From: Saturnia japonica
Lineage: Eukaryota; Arthropoda; Insecta; Lepidoptera; Saturniidae
Reading direction: 5' to 3'
NCBI GenBank assembly: GCA_033032175.1
Contig: CM065323.1
Coordinates: 12,276,001-12,340,000, forward strand
DNA length: 64,000 nucleotides
Part shown: piece by piece, positions 11,378-22,768 of the stretch
Numbering within the stretch: the first letter of the stretch is position 1
Layout of the letters: each line of letters begins with the position of its first letter
Translations under genes and position numbers: made by a program
Notes under the pieces: generated by a model
Told to the model about the DNA's origin: nothing
The model's database searches: none
The model's input: the letters and a program-made list of their open reading frames with translations, nothing else

Positions 11378-13099
11378 ATGCCATATTGTTTTGCCCCTGG
11401 GTGTAACCATGTCTCGAGAAGAGAAACTTGTAGGTTTTTCAGATTCCCGGCGAATAAAAAAGTGTTTAGAAAATGGAAAACGCTCTGCCGGTGTTACCTG
11501 TTACTGTGTATTTTATTGACCTATAGTTCATACAAGTTGAATCGTATTTATTGCTAGCTTACTCATTGTTTTTCATTTCAGTCGCAAGGATAGAGACCCT
11601 ACTCGTGAAGACCGCCTTTGCAGTTGCCATTTCGCTGATGAAAATGATCTTATTCCATAAATTTTTGCACACAGTAGTATCAAGAGATTCGACTTTTTGT
11701 ATCCTAAGGAACAGAAAAGGTACCTATATACAGTATTTATTATTATGTACACAATCATTCCTAAAGTATGGCTTGATAAAATAGTTCTTATTTTAGCAAC
11801 CCATACTGCAGAGAGACCTCATTGTTATGACTGAAAGGCTGTGGTTTGTCTTACCTAATCATATAAACCATAAATCAAATATGAAGTATGTATGCCTGTA
11901 GCTTAACCTTATAATATATCTTATTTAATTTAATAACATGCAATCATTTTTATATCAGGCCTATAGAAAACCAGACGACTGAAGATGTTGCAGTTGAACT
12001 GGAAACTTTAACCACGGATGTATCATCGAACCAGCCAACAGTATGCCAAGAAAAAGAAAGTACTGATGTTTTGACTACTGCAGAGAATTATTTCTTACAA
12101 AAAGAGAACCAGAAATTGAAGGAAGTGCTTGCCAAAGGTGAATGCAGGCTGTCTTTCGAGAATATCAAGGCAGTTGATTTGTTAGTGTTTCAGTATACGG
12201 GATTGCCTATAGCTGCTCATTTCCATGTCTTAGTGGATCTCATAAGTAGATTTGAAATTAATTATTTCATGGGTTGGACGGTGGAAATAATTAATATTGA
12301 TGATCAATTATTATGCACATTAATGAAACTTAGACTCAATTTACAATATTTTGATTTAGGATATCGATTTAAGATCAGTGACACTACTGTTCAAAACATA
12401 TTTATAATATTTCTCAATGTTTTACATGAGATATTATTTATAGGAATGATGGAAACAATTCCCAGAAGAGAAAAAAATAGTTTCTTTATACCATCATGTT
12501 TTGCACCATTTCCAAATATAAAAATTGTACTTGATTGCACAGAAATTGAGGTAGTTATTCCATCTTCAATGAAGGAACAAAAAGCAGTGTTTTCACACTA
12601 TAAACAGAGGCATACATTTAAAGTGTTGATAGGAATAGCTCCTAATGCAACCATCACATATGTCAGTGGTCTGTTCCCTGGATCTTCATCTGACAAGGTC
12701 ATCACCAAAGACAGTGGTATCCTGTCACACATGGTGGCACGTGATCTAATTTTATGTGACAAAGGATTCCTCATATCTGACCTTTGTGCACCACTTGGTG
12801 TGAATGTTAATATTCCACCATTCCTGACCACCACACAGTTTTCAAAAGAGCAAATACTTGCAACTCGTCAAATTGCAAGGGCTAGAATCCATGTGGAGAG
12901 GGCAATATCAAGATTGAAATCGTTTAGAATTCTCGATTTTATAACACCCAACATAAGAATGTATGCCTGTAAAATCATGCAGACATGTGCAGCTCTGGTT
13001 AATATGCAGTATTCTTTATTAAAAGAAAATGAACAGTGTTTTTCTATTGAAGATCCTGAAAATCTTAATTTGGACATGCCTTTTAATCCCGAGAATTAG
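11378..13099 (+). pseudogene. THAP-domain DDE transposase of THAP/YqaJ transposon 2, left copy
   Basis: Exon 1 starts at the ATG 11378 with MPYCFAPGCNHVSRRETCR, the CxxxxC start of a C2CH THAP DNA-binding domain. Exon 2 (about 11581-11730) supplies REDRLCSCHF with the second zinc-ligand pair, then an in-frame TAA after DLIP. The main exon (about 11959-13099) is fully open. It has a leucine-rich coiled stretch, an HTH_Tnp_4-like region (LLVFQYTGLPIAAHF, LRLNLQYFDLGYRFKIS), and a DDE_Tnp_4 core with VLDCTEIEV, SGLFPGSSSDKVI, LCDKGFLISDL and ARIHVERAISRLKSF. All three catalytic residues are visible. Only the THAP part shows damage or a missed splice, so this is the least decayed transposase in the block. 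Confidence 0.88.
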
Positions 13100-13540
13100 A
13101 TATTTTATTATATAGGTCTTTTTCTTACAAGTTTACTCTTGGCTACTTAATAAATATATTGTTTGATTACTATATTCAGCATTTCACTTTGTTAGGAATA
13201 CTGATGGAAGCTAAAGGTCCACTTCATTCCATAAAATAAGTAGTAAATAAATGACTAGTATGTTTAATTGTACAACTGTAAATATTAATACTTCTAAACT
13301 CTTAGTACCATAAGTTCTACAATAGTTTCAAAGATAGATTTAAGGTAGACAAAATAGTGTTATTTTTAAAACATGTGTTATGTGTAGTATCAAAGAAATA
13401 CAATAATCTATGCTAGCTAGCTTTTCAGTTGTAATCTATTCAATAAATATTGTTTATTATATTATAGAGGAATGTAACATCATAACAAATAAAAACTAAA
13501 AATTCATTACTGTTTTATTATTTACATATCACACATCACC

Positions 13541-13760
13541 CTAATATTATAAATGTGAAAGTTTGGAAGTATGTATGCTTGTTACTCCTTCACATTAAAA
13601 TACTAAACCAGTTTGGATGAAATTATGTAAGTATATAGCTTATATCCTTGAACATCACTGGCTATTTTATACTATCCCGAAATAATACAGTGCCTTAAGG
13701 GTATCACAGATAATCAATAAACCAACAATTATACAGGTAGAGCTGCAGGCGAAGTCTAGT
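13541..13760 (+). repeat. Short interspersed insect repeat, Helitron-like, left copy
   Basis: It begins TAATATTATAAATGTGAAAG, has the internal string TTGTTACTCCTTCAC and ACCAGTTTGGATGAAAT, and ends GGCGAAGTCTAGT. This pattern recurs across many insect genomes. The CTAG end before T is compatible with a non-autonomous Helitron, but I cannot see a terminal hairpin that proves it. It lies between the two convergent genes of THAP/YqaJ transposon 2, in their 3' region. Confidence 0.5.
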
Positions 13761-13810
13761 ATAAAATAAAAATGACAATTGTTAAGTTTTTTTTTATTGT
13801 GCAAAGAAAC

Positions 13811-15283
13811 TTAAGACTTTAATCTATCAATAAATTGTTCTTGATAAAATTTCAGCAAGATATTTATATTCACTTCCCAATTTGGGTCTCTTTCCACTGG
13901 CAAAATGATTGTTTCCTTTGTAGTCCAAACTATGAAATAGCATATGGATCTATTTAAAATTGCCAACTGACCCTGTATTTGGTGGTAATATGTGTGATTT
14001 ATTTTTAATTTTCCATCTGCATCAAAGCAGTATTTCATATCTTGTTGAATTTCTTCTGCAGTGCTCATTCGGTGTTTAAACGGACATTTCACCTCCACGA
14101 TAGCAGCATCTCCAACTATGCCATCTGGTGATGCTCCTAAAGCACCTGAGGTGTGAAGCCAAAGCCCAGTAGGAGACACCTTCTTCTGTGTTGCCTCCTC
14201 AAACAGTTTTATAGCATTTTCTTCATGGTTTACCCCCCCACTGGATGCTTTTGATACCAGCCAGATTCTTTTTTCCTAGTAAAGTGGAAAACAATGATGG
14301 AGGGAACCTAAAACAAAACAGAGAAAATCATTTGAGTTGGTGTATAATTTAATTGCAAACACTCAGTATAACAATGGAAAAATTGTGCAAATAGGTACCT
14401 GTCTCGTTGAACAGCAGCAATTACAATCCCGAAATTGCTAGCAGTAATGCGACCTAGCCTCATTTCATGCCACAAAGGATTGTGTCTTTGACCAGTAGTG
14501 ATCTGTGCAATGGCCAAAATATCATCTTGGGTAACCATGATGTTAAGCATAATATCTTCCTTACTGCTGTATAAGGTTATAATCTGCTGCATAGACTTCC
14601 ATTGGACTTCTTGATGAGTGGGTTCATCTAGAAAAAGCCAATAAAATCCTGAAAACCTAAAACAAATAAATCTGTTAAATTACATTCTTTTAATCACAAA
14701 GAACAGCAACTGAACATTCATTAAGTAGCGCATTGTACCTGTTTAGGGACTTCAGTTTACTTTTGAAAAAGATCTTGTCTGCCTCATTAACTGGTCTGTT
14801 GATTGCTTGGTATTCCCTAGCCGGGTACATCTCACTTATTGGCTCCTGCACCTCAGCTACTGTGGTTGGCGTTTTCCAGAAACAAACATTATCTGTTTTA
14901 CTTATATTTTTATTCGCGTGAATTAGCAAGGCAGCTATGTGGTGACATTGGTACAAACCCCGTGGGCAGTCACATCTCATGAGGGTTATATCACAATTAC
15001 TTCCAAAGTTAACCTAAAAAATTATTTAACACAGTAAGTACAGAGATATCACCAGCCGATTTTAAACTACAATAAAAACAATACACTTGGTACAGTATAT
15101 ACCTCAACGGAATACTTCTTATTTTTCATCGATGCGTATACTTCTCCTTTTAGAATACCTAAAGAACCATCGTAGATAACCTTTGATACGTGGCCACTAT
15201 CAAAACTCTTCAACTTTTTTTAAACACAGAAATTTCTTCTTTAAAATGTTCCACAATTGCAGACAAGCTAACGATTGAAGACA
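13811..15283 (-). pseudogene. SWIM-finger YqaJ-type nuclease of THAP/YqaJ transposon 2, left copy
   Basis: Mirror of 29730-31202. On the minus strand: an ATG near 15283; an exon with HVSKVIYDG; an exon with the SWIM finger MRCDCPRGLYQCHHIAAL (14980 onward); an exon with SGFYWLFLDEP and the YqaJ entry block NPLWHEMRLGRITASNFG; and a last exon with LGASPDGIVGD, VEVKCP and the YYHQIQGQLAI helix. The chain would be a PD-(D/E)XK nuclease with a zinc-binding module. Frameshifts occur near 15220 and in a seven-G run near 14240. The gene converges on the transposase across about 700 bases. Confidence 0.83.
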
Positions 15284-15337
15284 TTGTAAATTATGACTTT
15301 ATTTGAGGTTTTTTTACTTGAAATAAGGTAAGGTAAG

Positions 15338-15390
15338 TTTGTTTTTACCCAAATGTCAAAATCCACCATTTTGTGACGTCACACTTCTGC
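15338..15390 (-). repeat. Subterminal inverted repeat (right end) of THAP/YqaJ transposon 2, left copy
   Basis: Inverted partner of 11252-11306, with TGACGTCA at 15374-15381 upstream of the nuclease gene. One transition inside the repeat distinguishes it from the mirror copy at 29623-29675 (GGTGG against GGCGG). Confidence 0.9.
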
Positions 15391-15556
15391 GATCTATTAG
15401 GGCGCTAAACAAGGGTCCGCTGTTGTTTAATTTAACAGCAATTTAAGACACCACTAATCAACTGATTAGGGTTAATTAACGTTTATCAGTAAGATATATT
15501 TTTAAATGGTTATTAACTAGTACTTAAAATTTAATGAACGTTTATAAGTAAGGCCG

Positions 15557-16361
15557 TACATGGTTCCTTAACATCTTATTTCATTTGTTCACTACTACTA
15601 TTTTATCTTCAGCTGAATTAGTTATGATATTAAACCGGCGCCGGCGCGTAATAGTGTAAGGTTAGGTTACTTTCACCTTTCGCTCTGTGACAGCTCAATT
15701 CAGTGTTGCCCGACGTGCACATCCAAATTACTCCGTTGCGCCCCGTCACTGTCTGGCTTGGTCAATGGTCAAGGGAAGCAATGGTAGAATAAAAGCATTT
15801 TATTTATTTAATTGACTGCTTCAGCTTAATCCCTTCTCTAATGGCCAGCAATGCCTAAACCATAGAATGATCTATTTCTTCCTCGCGATTCTCGAGTCGC
15901 TCAAGAATTTTAGGACTTCGGCATTCCACCTCAATCCTTTGATCTTCTAATTATAAGAACCGCTTTGTTGCGAAGGCGATGTTGCTCTTCGACGTATGTG
16001 GCGAAGATGAGTTGAAGGCGCTATGCCAATGAAAAATAATACGCAACCAGAAAATACTAAATAATAATCGTTTATGGGTGGTTTCGACCATACAAGAGTA
16101 AATGTTAATCTTAAATAAATCGTCAGTTAATAAAGAGTAAAACAATTTTATGTTTTACCATCTACAATTCTAAGAATAGTGGGACTATTCGGGAATTATT
16201 GCTATACCGCCGTTTCGCACGGAATAACGGAGCTATTCCTAGAATAATGTAATGGCGTCAGTCAGTCCAATCATCTGATTTCTGTCATTTCACAAATATT
16301 TATTCTGTGTTTTAATTTCAAGTCAACTCAACGCACTAAATTAATAGTCTGGCATTGTATA
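15557..16361. other. Interval without a recognised gene, left copy
   Basis: Between the Harbinger right end and the next transposase exon. It holds two small inverted repeats at 16174-16190 (GAATAGT-GGG-ACTATTC) and 16221-16239 (GGAATA...TATTCC), probably part of the end of the second Harbinger element. On the minus strand, about 15800-15950, is a coding-looking strip described at its mirror position 29068-29215. Nothing else can be supported. Confidence 0.4.
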
Positions 16362-16568
16362 ATGCACCGTTTAAATAATTTGATTGATGATAGTGATAGT
16401 GATGAGGAAATTATACCTAGACGTCCAAGATGGTTAAAAGAAAGAAAAGACTTATTTCAATATTATGATTACCATGATTTTGCGATGAGGTTTCGTTTGA
16501 GCAAAGAAGCCACTTTGTTTCTGCTATCGAAAATTGAAATTAACTTGGAATATATTTCCGACCGGTAA
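16362..16568 (+). pseudogene. First exon of a second HARBI1-like transposase, left copy
   Basis: The frame opens at ATG 16362 (MHRLNNLIDDSDSDEE), continues with FQYYDYHDFAMRFRLSKEAT, typical of the N-terminal domain of HARBI1-like proteins, and ends at a GT donor (gtaagt) at 16564. No downstream exon follows, because the 3' end of the BEL/Pao element begins within about 400 bases. The rest of this Harbinger gene is not in the window. Confidence 0.7.
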
Positions 16569-17784
16569 GTATTTGATAGCCTATGAATTTATGGCAAATT
16601 ATTATTTTAATAGGTCGCTGATATGTAAAAATGTTGGAGAAAATAAAAACACGTCTGACTTGCACACAGTCTGCCATAGAGAAGACAGATATTTTTTATT
16701 TGTTTACCACAGACAAAATTTGGTATAGTTTTAAGTAAACATAAAATATAAACTATAAATTTAATAAACGTAATATTAACTGTAACTTTCAATTATATTC
16801 CTTAATTTATGTTTAATTTATTATTACTATAATATTGATTGAAATAATTATCTATGAGCTGTAACGCCATCTGTTGGTATTACATGAAAACTAGGTTACT
16901 GTAACTACTGATAAAACCATTAGATGGAGCTTATTCTCCATAACACCCACCCGTTGAAATGAATGACAAAAATGGCATTATTTCAACAATAATTATTAAT
17001 ACACAGGATTTACAATCTCAAAGAAGCCCATCAATAAAAATAGTAATTATAATTGAAAATGTAGTGTGTAAATATACATGACAACGCCAACTGATTACAT
17101 CACATATGATCATGTGCGCAATACTTTAATGTTATGTATTTATTTATATAGCAAGATTGACAAAAATAATGTTATAAAACAATGTTAGATTTATCTGTAA
17201 TTATTATCTACGCTACAATACGTAAATGAAAACAGGAACAAGTGAAACAGAGTAGGTCAAATCTTTAAGTCAAATAGAGTGATGACAAGTAATTAAGTAA
17301 TTTAACAAGCTGCCAATTTCATTTATGTGTTAGTGTAACAAATCTACATATATAACTATGTATCCCAACAAGTTCCTAGTATTACTTTGGTTATACAAAT
17401 AAAAGGTAATTCAGAACACAACTTGGTTATTTAAATTAAACAGTAAGGACCATTATACTCTAATTACATAGAACAAATGTTTTAATCATTAAGTAATAAT
17501 AAATCAAATAATTAGGAACACAAAGAAAACAATGAGAATATTTTGAAACAAAAATAAACCAGTTCTTACACTTAGAAAAAATAAAACATATGGTTATCTT
17601 TAATTACTTTGTATGCCATCCATTGTGGAGTAATTACAACAAAAGACTTTTCTACTAGCTGACAGCATACATTGACTTACGTTTTTAAATTTTACTTTAA
17701 TAAAAACAATTGAAAATTATATAACTAATAAAAGGCAAAATAATTTATTCAACAGGTACCAATGGGATAATTTTGGTAATAGGT

Positions 17785-20700
17785 CTATTGTATATTTTTA
17801 GTTTTTACTAATACAGCTCTGACATGATTGTCTTTACCACGGAATAATTCTACTACACGCCCTAGGGGCCATGATTGTGGATGACCATTATCGTCCTTAA
17901 TTAAGACAACAGAGTTAATCAATAAATCTGGTTTTTCCTTATACCACTTATACCTAAGCTGCAATGTATTAAGATAGTCAGCCTTCCATCTTTTCCAGAA
18001 GCTATGACGCATTTTAGTTAATTGAGCGTATATAGTCAACTTATTATCTGGAATATTCGAATAATCACCTTCTGGAAAGGATGTAAGGCTATCGCCTATC
18101 AAGAAATGTGCTGGAGTAAGGCACTGATCATCTCCAGCGTCATCTCGCAAGGGTGTAATGGGTCTGCTGTTTACAATAGCCTCTATCTGAGTTAGTACAG
18201 TATATAAATGCTCATATGACAAAATAGTACTACCCAACACTCGTTTTAGATGATGCTTAACTAATTTCACTGAACTTTCCCATTGCCCGCCCCAGTGTGG
18301 GGCATTAGCAGGTATGAAATTCCATTCTACACCTTGATCTACAACAAAACTGTGAATTTTTTTATAATCATTTCTTAAACATAGTATATAATTTTTTCAT
18401 TTCATTATTGGCACCTTTAAATGTTGTGCCGTTATCACTGAATATTCGCGAACAATTGCCACGTCTGGAAATAAATCTACGAAACGCGTTAATAAATTCA
18501 TTTGTAGTGAGGTCCGAAACCAGCTCAAGGTGGATTGCCTTGGTGCACAAACACACAAACAAACAAATATAGCCTTTTTGTATCAACGGTTTTCTAACGC
18601 GAGCTACCTAGAAGGATATGGGCCCTGCATAATCCACACCTGAAACTAGAAATGGACGGTTAGGAGTGACGCGATATTTAGGTAGGTCAGCAATTATCTG
18701 TGACGCCGCTTCACCTCTGTATCTACGACATCGAACACATTTATATATAAAGTTTCGTACCTGATTCCTTCCGTTAATCGGCCACACATAGCCTCGCAGG
18801 CTAGCTAAAGTAGTTTGTGTGCCAGCATGCAGGAGCCTCTCATGCTCATAGGGAATTAATAGGTCAGTGACATGACAATGAGACGGCAATAAAAGAGGAA
18901 ACTTTTGAGAATATGATATGTTAGCATGACGCAGACGACCACCTACACGTAACATGGAGGAACTATCACTGAAAATATTTAAATATCGCATATGCTTAAA
19001 GGTAGATTTCAAAGAAACTGATTTTTTCAACATACTTAATTCTTTAGAAAATTGTTCCCGCTGCACACATGAAATTATTAATTCAGAGGACATTTTTCTT
19101 TCCTCAGCGGCAATGAATCCATTGAACTTAGTATGAACCCGGTTTACAGTTATTTAGAAACCGCCTAACATAGCAAAAAACCGTAACCAACCTACTCCAA
19201 CTAGAAAATTTGTCAAAAATAGAAGTGAAGTTAGGTATTCTAATCTGCTGAGCGACAGAAACGATTTCTCGCTGCTCGGGTATGTGACTGTCATCTAACA
19301 AATTAGTATTGTTATAGACCTGCAATTCAACTTTTGGCAATTTTAACCAATGAGGCCCATTAAACCACAATTCACTGGAAATTAAATTTTGGGGTTCCAC
19401 TCCTCTAGAAACAATATCAGCAGGATTATCCAAGGACTTAACATGTTTCCAATTTTCCTTGGGAGAGAAATCCTGTATTTCGGAAACCCTATTTGAAACA
19501 AATGTGTTCCATCTTATGGGATTACCTCTAATCCAACACAATGTTATCATTCAATCAGTCCAAAATAAATTTTGATCAATATTTATATTTAATATTTTAG
19601 AAACCTTGTGCATAAGCTTAGCAAGCAGATGTGCTGAACACAGTTCTAATCTGGGGAGGGTTACCGGCTTTAAGGGGGCCACACGAGACCGCGCGCAAAC
19701 AAAGTGGACTGTATAATTATTGTTGGGTAGAGCGCAGCGAGCATAAATGTCACAACCATATGCTTTGGTAGAGCTATCAGCAAAGCCATGAAGCTCCACC
19801 TGAACCCTGCCCGAGGAGAACATAATGCGAGGCACTGTAATGAGGTTGAGGTGGTGAATATTTTCACAAAATGATTTCCGTACAACTAATATGTTATTTG
19901 GGATTTGGGAATCCCATGAAAGATTTTCCATCCAAATGTTTTGCATTATCAATTTAGCAAATACTGTAACAGGTGCAGAAAAACCTAGAGGGTCATAGAC
20001 TTTTGCTATATTTGAAAGTACATTTCGCTTTGTGGGAGCATCATTCATGATGTTTCTAGGTACCACAACCTGAAATTCATCAGCAATAGGTTCCCACTTT
20101 AACCCTAGAGTTTTGAGGGATGGATTATTACTATTATTAAATGAGTAATTACATTTTTCTCGTTTTTCTAAGGGAATGTGATGCAAGAGAGCTCAGTACT
20201 ATTTGAGTACCATTTATGCAATTCGAATTTACCAAGAGCTAAAAGTTTTTCTAACTCAATAATGGTTTTCAATGCAGAATTTACATCATCACTGCCATGC
20301 AAAATGTCATCAATGTAGGTAGATTGTGTTAACGCCTTGGCTGCCAGAGGATAAGCAGAACCCTCATCAATTACTAATTGCTTTAAAGTTCTAGTGGCAA
20401 GGAAACTAGCTGGGGCTGTACCATATGTTACAGTACTGAGTTGGATACATTTGACTTCATGACTGGGGTCATCTCTCCATAATATTCTCTGGAGTGGCTG
20501 GTGCTCAGAATTAACAACTACCTGCCTATACATCTTAGTAATGTCAGAGACAAAAACATAAGTATGAGTACGGAACCGCAACAAAATATCAAACATATCT
20601 GGTTGTACCACCGGGCCCACCAGGAGAACATCGTTAAGACTTAAGCCAGACGATGTAGGAGCAGAAGCATTAAACACAACTCTTAATTGAGTAGTGGATG

Positions 20701-21458
20701 AATTTTCTTTTACTACAGCATGATGTGGCATATAATACTCTAAAGCATTACACCCTATATAACTTTGATCAATAATGTGAGCGTGACCTAGCTCCAAAAA
20801 TTCATGAATAACAGATTTATAAATCTCAAAGAAAGCATGATCTGTTTTAAATTTCTTCTCTAGTGAAAGAAGACAATGTAATGCCAAATTATATGAATTA
20901 CCTAACCTGTGCAGGAGCTCTTCATTAACAGGAAGACAGACATGGTACCTGCCGGTTTCATCTCTTAACACTGTATCAATGAAGCTCTTTTCACAAATAA
21001 TCTCCTGAAAGGACATAATTGGTTTATTAGAAACTTGTTCCAACTGCCAAAATTTTTCAATATCACTCTGCAATGTGGATCCATGACATGCATTCATAGC
21101 TATAGAACCTGTAACATCCCAAGTCGAAATAGACATATCACCACAGAACACCCATCCAAAGGCAGTGTTTATTAAAGTTGGCAATCCAGGGCCAAGACAC
21201 ATTTTACCCTCCATCAAGCATGAAGCAAAGCAATCGACACCTAATATCATATCAATGTCCCTACGACAATTAAAATCAGGGTCTGCCTAGTGGCAGGGGG
21301 TAAGCGCAAGCCAATGCATTTTTGTTAAATGGAAGAGTGGGTAGCGGGTCAGTAATCACAGGGAACACACCAAAATCTGAAGTATATTTAAAATCAGTAC
21401 AGTGTGATAATACTGTAAGCTTAGCCCGTTTGGACACCTTTGTAGTATGTCCACCCAT
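17785..21458 (-). pseudogene. BEL/Pao pol (RT, RNase H, integrase, DUF5641), left copy
   Basis: Consecutive frames 21458-21276, 21250-20168, 20186-19551, 19550-19128, 19093-18608, 18586-18368 and 18270-17785 read one decayed pol. Landmarks are DMILGVDCFASCL and TAFGWVFCGD before RT, FVSDITKMYRQV, the YIDD catalytic box, RNase H with ELHGFADSSTKAYG and LPRLELC, the integrase zinc region CVRCRRY, GVDYAGPI, FSDNGTTFKGA, APHWGGQWE and the BEL-specific LTPAHFLIGDSL. Breaks private to this copy are an extra A near 21287 and a shorter, altered C-terminus ending TKNIQ. The SSTKAYG junction is open here but frameshifted in the mirror. Confidence 0.92.
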
Positions 21459-22499
21459 TGTTATATTATTTATCTGGAAGATAATCTTATTTAATATCTA
21501 CTTTATATTATTCATCATAAGTTCATTTGATTTACCTTATTATTGTTTTGGTGTACCTATTCTTTTATTTCCAGGATACCAATTAATGATAGGTTTATGT
21601 ATTGATGCGTTTAGATAATTTATAACTTGATAATTTTGTTTAAGTAACAGCTTTGTTGGTATTTTAGGTTCGTATTGTTTACATTGCAATATTATGACAA
21701 TCTCTGTCATTGATAATTCTTTGATAGTAATAGAGCATGCGCAGTTAGGAGTTTCTCAGGTATAGACAAATATTCTATCCAGGTTCTAGTTTAGCAAAAT
21801 AAATCTATGATTAGATTTATATTGAATTTTTAAAATAATAAAAGTCTAGTAAGATGAAATTTTGAATTCAAACGAAAACAAAAGAGAAAATTAGAACAGA
21901 GAGTATGACAGATTCTTCAGGATGGATCTGATAATGTTTTTTCATTGTACGGCAGACCTTTGAATAGTAGTAACGTTTATATCATAATTATCCTGTGTTT
22001 TGATAAAAACCAAATTATTGTACAACAGACCTGGGAGTCGAAAAGATAGTTTATTTTATAACATATTTATATAGAAAAGTTATTTTAATTGTTATAATTT
22101 ATAATTTTAATATTAATATGGGTGAAATACCCTTTGTCAAAACGACAAATACCTACTGAACATTGAAAGAACACTACCGGGAAAGTATCACCTGGATTTT
22201 GTATTTATAATACAAATAATAACTTTTCCTTTTACATATGAGGAAATCTCAATAGATAAGATATTTGGTGCTGCGTCGTCTGCTTGAGCAGTGTATCCTG
22301 ATACGGCCTACACCGTGCTGACTTCTATTCTAGATCCTAGGCAAGGATCTCTACGCTGAGCTGTCGGAACAAGAAGAACGTCTCGGTTATGGACATTAAA
22401 TTGTGTAATAATAATTTGTAAAACATATATTAACTGAAAATTGTAAGGTATGCTGGAAATTTATACATAACTATCCTAAACTAAATTATAATCGTAATA
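21459..22499 (-). repeat. 1,041-base insertion inside BEL pol
   Basis: It separates the protease from the pre-RT region and is non-coding and AT-rich. The target tetranucleotide CCAT (ATGG in the coding sense) occurs at both edges, 21455-21458 and 22500-22503. The pol frame is continuous if the insert is ignored. The insert ends with CA in the coding sense, which would fit a solo LTR, but its start is TA rather than TG. It is identified only by position and edges. Confidence 0.55.
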
Positions 22500-22509
22500 C
22501 CATACCATA

Positions 22510-22668
22510 TACCAATAAGTCAATAGTATCATAATTGCAATTACCTAATTTGTTAGTAAACTCAGAGGTAACATAATTTTTCTGACTACCAATATCCAAA
22601 AGCATTCGGCATTGAAACCGAGTTCCCTTGTCATCACAAACATAACCTAACGCTGTTGGTAAAAGTGA
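22510..22668 (-). pseudogene. BEL/Pao aspartic protease fragment, only copy
   Basis: Fifty-three open codons running out of the N gap: ALGYVCDDKGTRFQCRMLLD, then IGSQKNYVTSEFTNKLG. The LLDxGSQ box is the BEL/Pao retropepsin active site, with Ile at the position usually taken by Ser. The sequence lies 5' of RT in the same frame once the 1,041-base insertion is ignored. It has no counterpart in the right arm because contig 3 begins at 22769. Confidence 0.85.
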
Positions 22669-22768
22669 NNNNNNNNNNNNNNNNNNNNNNNNNNNNNNNN
22701 NNNNNNNNNNNNNNNNNNNNNNNNNNNNNNNNNNNNNNNNNNNNNNNNNNNNNNNNNNNNNNNNNNNN
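22669..22768. other. Assembly gap (100 N) between the repeat arms
   Basis: Exactly 100 N. To its left are 427 unique bases (22242-22668). To its right the inverted copy begins at the first called base. Confidence 0.99.

Larger units (their letters stand above)
11215..15425. mobile_element. THAP/YqaJ (ISL2EU-type) transposon 2, left copy
   Basis: The subterminal inverted repeats (11252-11306 and 15338-15390) match at about 50 positions: each reads GCAGAAGTG, then TGACGTCACAAAATGG, GGATTTTGAC and TTTGGGTAAAAACAAA. Weaker similarity continues outward for 20-40 bases. Inside are a THAP transposase (11378-13099, plus) and a SWIM-YqaJ nuclease (13811-15283, minus) in tail-to-tail order. It sits inside the PIF/Harbinger element, upstream of that element's transposase. 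The ISL2EU/IS4EU name rests on the known pairing of THAP-DDE transposase with YqaJ nuclease in that superfamily. Confidence 0.85.
8148..15556. mobile_element. PIF/Harbinger transposon, left copy, containing a nested THAP/YqaJ transposon
   Basis: Inverted ends CGGTCTTACTTATAAA at 8148-8163 and, on the minus strand, CGGCCTTACTTATAAA at 15556-15541. The interior has the two genes expected of PIF/Harbinger: a Myb/SANT-like protein (8543-9830, plus) and a HARBI1-like transposase (9819-11082, minus). A second transposon (11215-15425) sits between the transposase start and the right end. Flanking trinucleotides are TAA on the left and TAC on the right, close to but not a perfect 3-bp TWA target duplication. 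Confidence 0.8.
3874..22241 (+). repeat. Left arm of an 18.4-kb near-perfect inverted repeat
   Basis: Base 3874 pairs with 41144 and base 22241 with 22769. Paired coordinates sum to 45018 at the outer end and 45010 at the inner end, so the arms differ by only eight net bases of indel. Elements, introns, stops and frameshifts are shared almost completely. Differences seen include a T/G change at the base pairing 4602 with 40416, a 4-base TA-repeat difference near 10978/34040, and 1-base indels in the BEL pol. The left boundary coincides with a contig end, which points to an assembly duplicate. Confidence 0.97.
16945..22668 (-). mobile_element. BEL/Pao retrotransposon, left copy, 5' part cut by a gap
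   Basis: On the minus strand: aspartic protease at the gap edge, an insertion, RT, RNase H, integrase, DUF5641, about 800 non-coding bases, then a purine-rich stretch AACGGGTGGG directly before TGTTATGG at 16945. That is the expected polypurine tract and 3' LTR start. The far end of this LTR could not be placed, so the start given here is the LTR's first base and the LTR continues below it. Gag and the 5' LTR lie in or beyond the gap. Confidence 0.8.

Noticed and set aside
16807..16944. Exact 3' end of the BEL/Pao LTR
   Set aside because: Several CA ends are possible and the partner LTR is not in the window, so no end is annotated.
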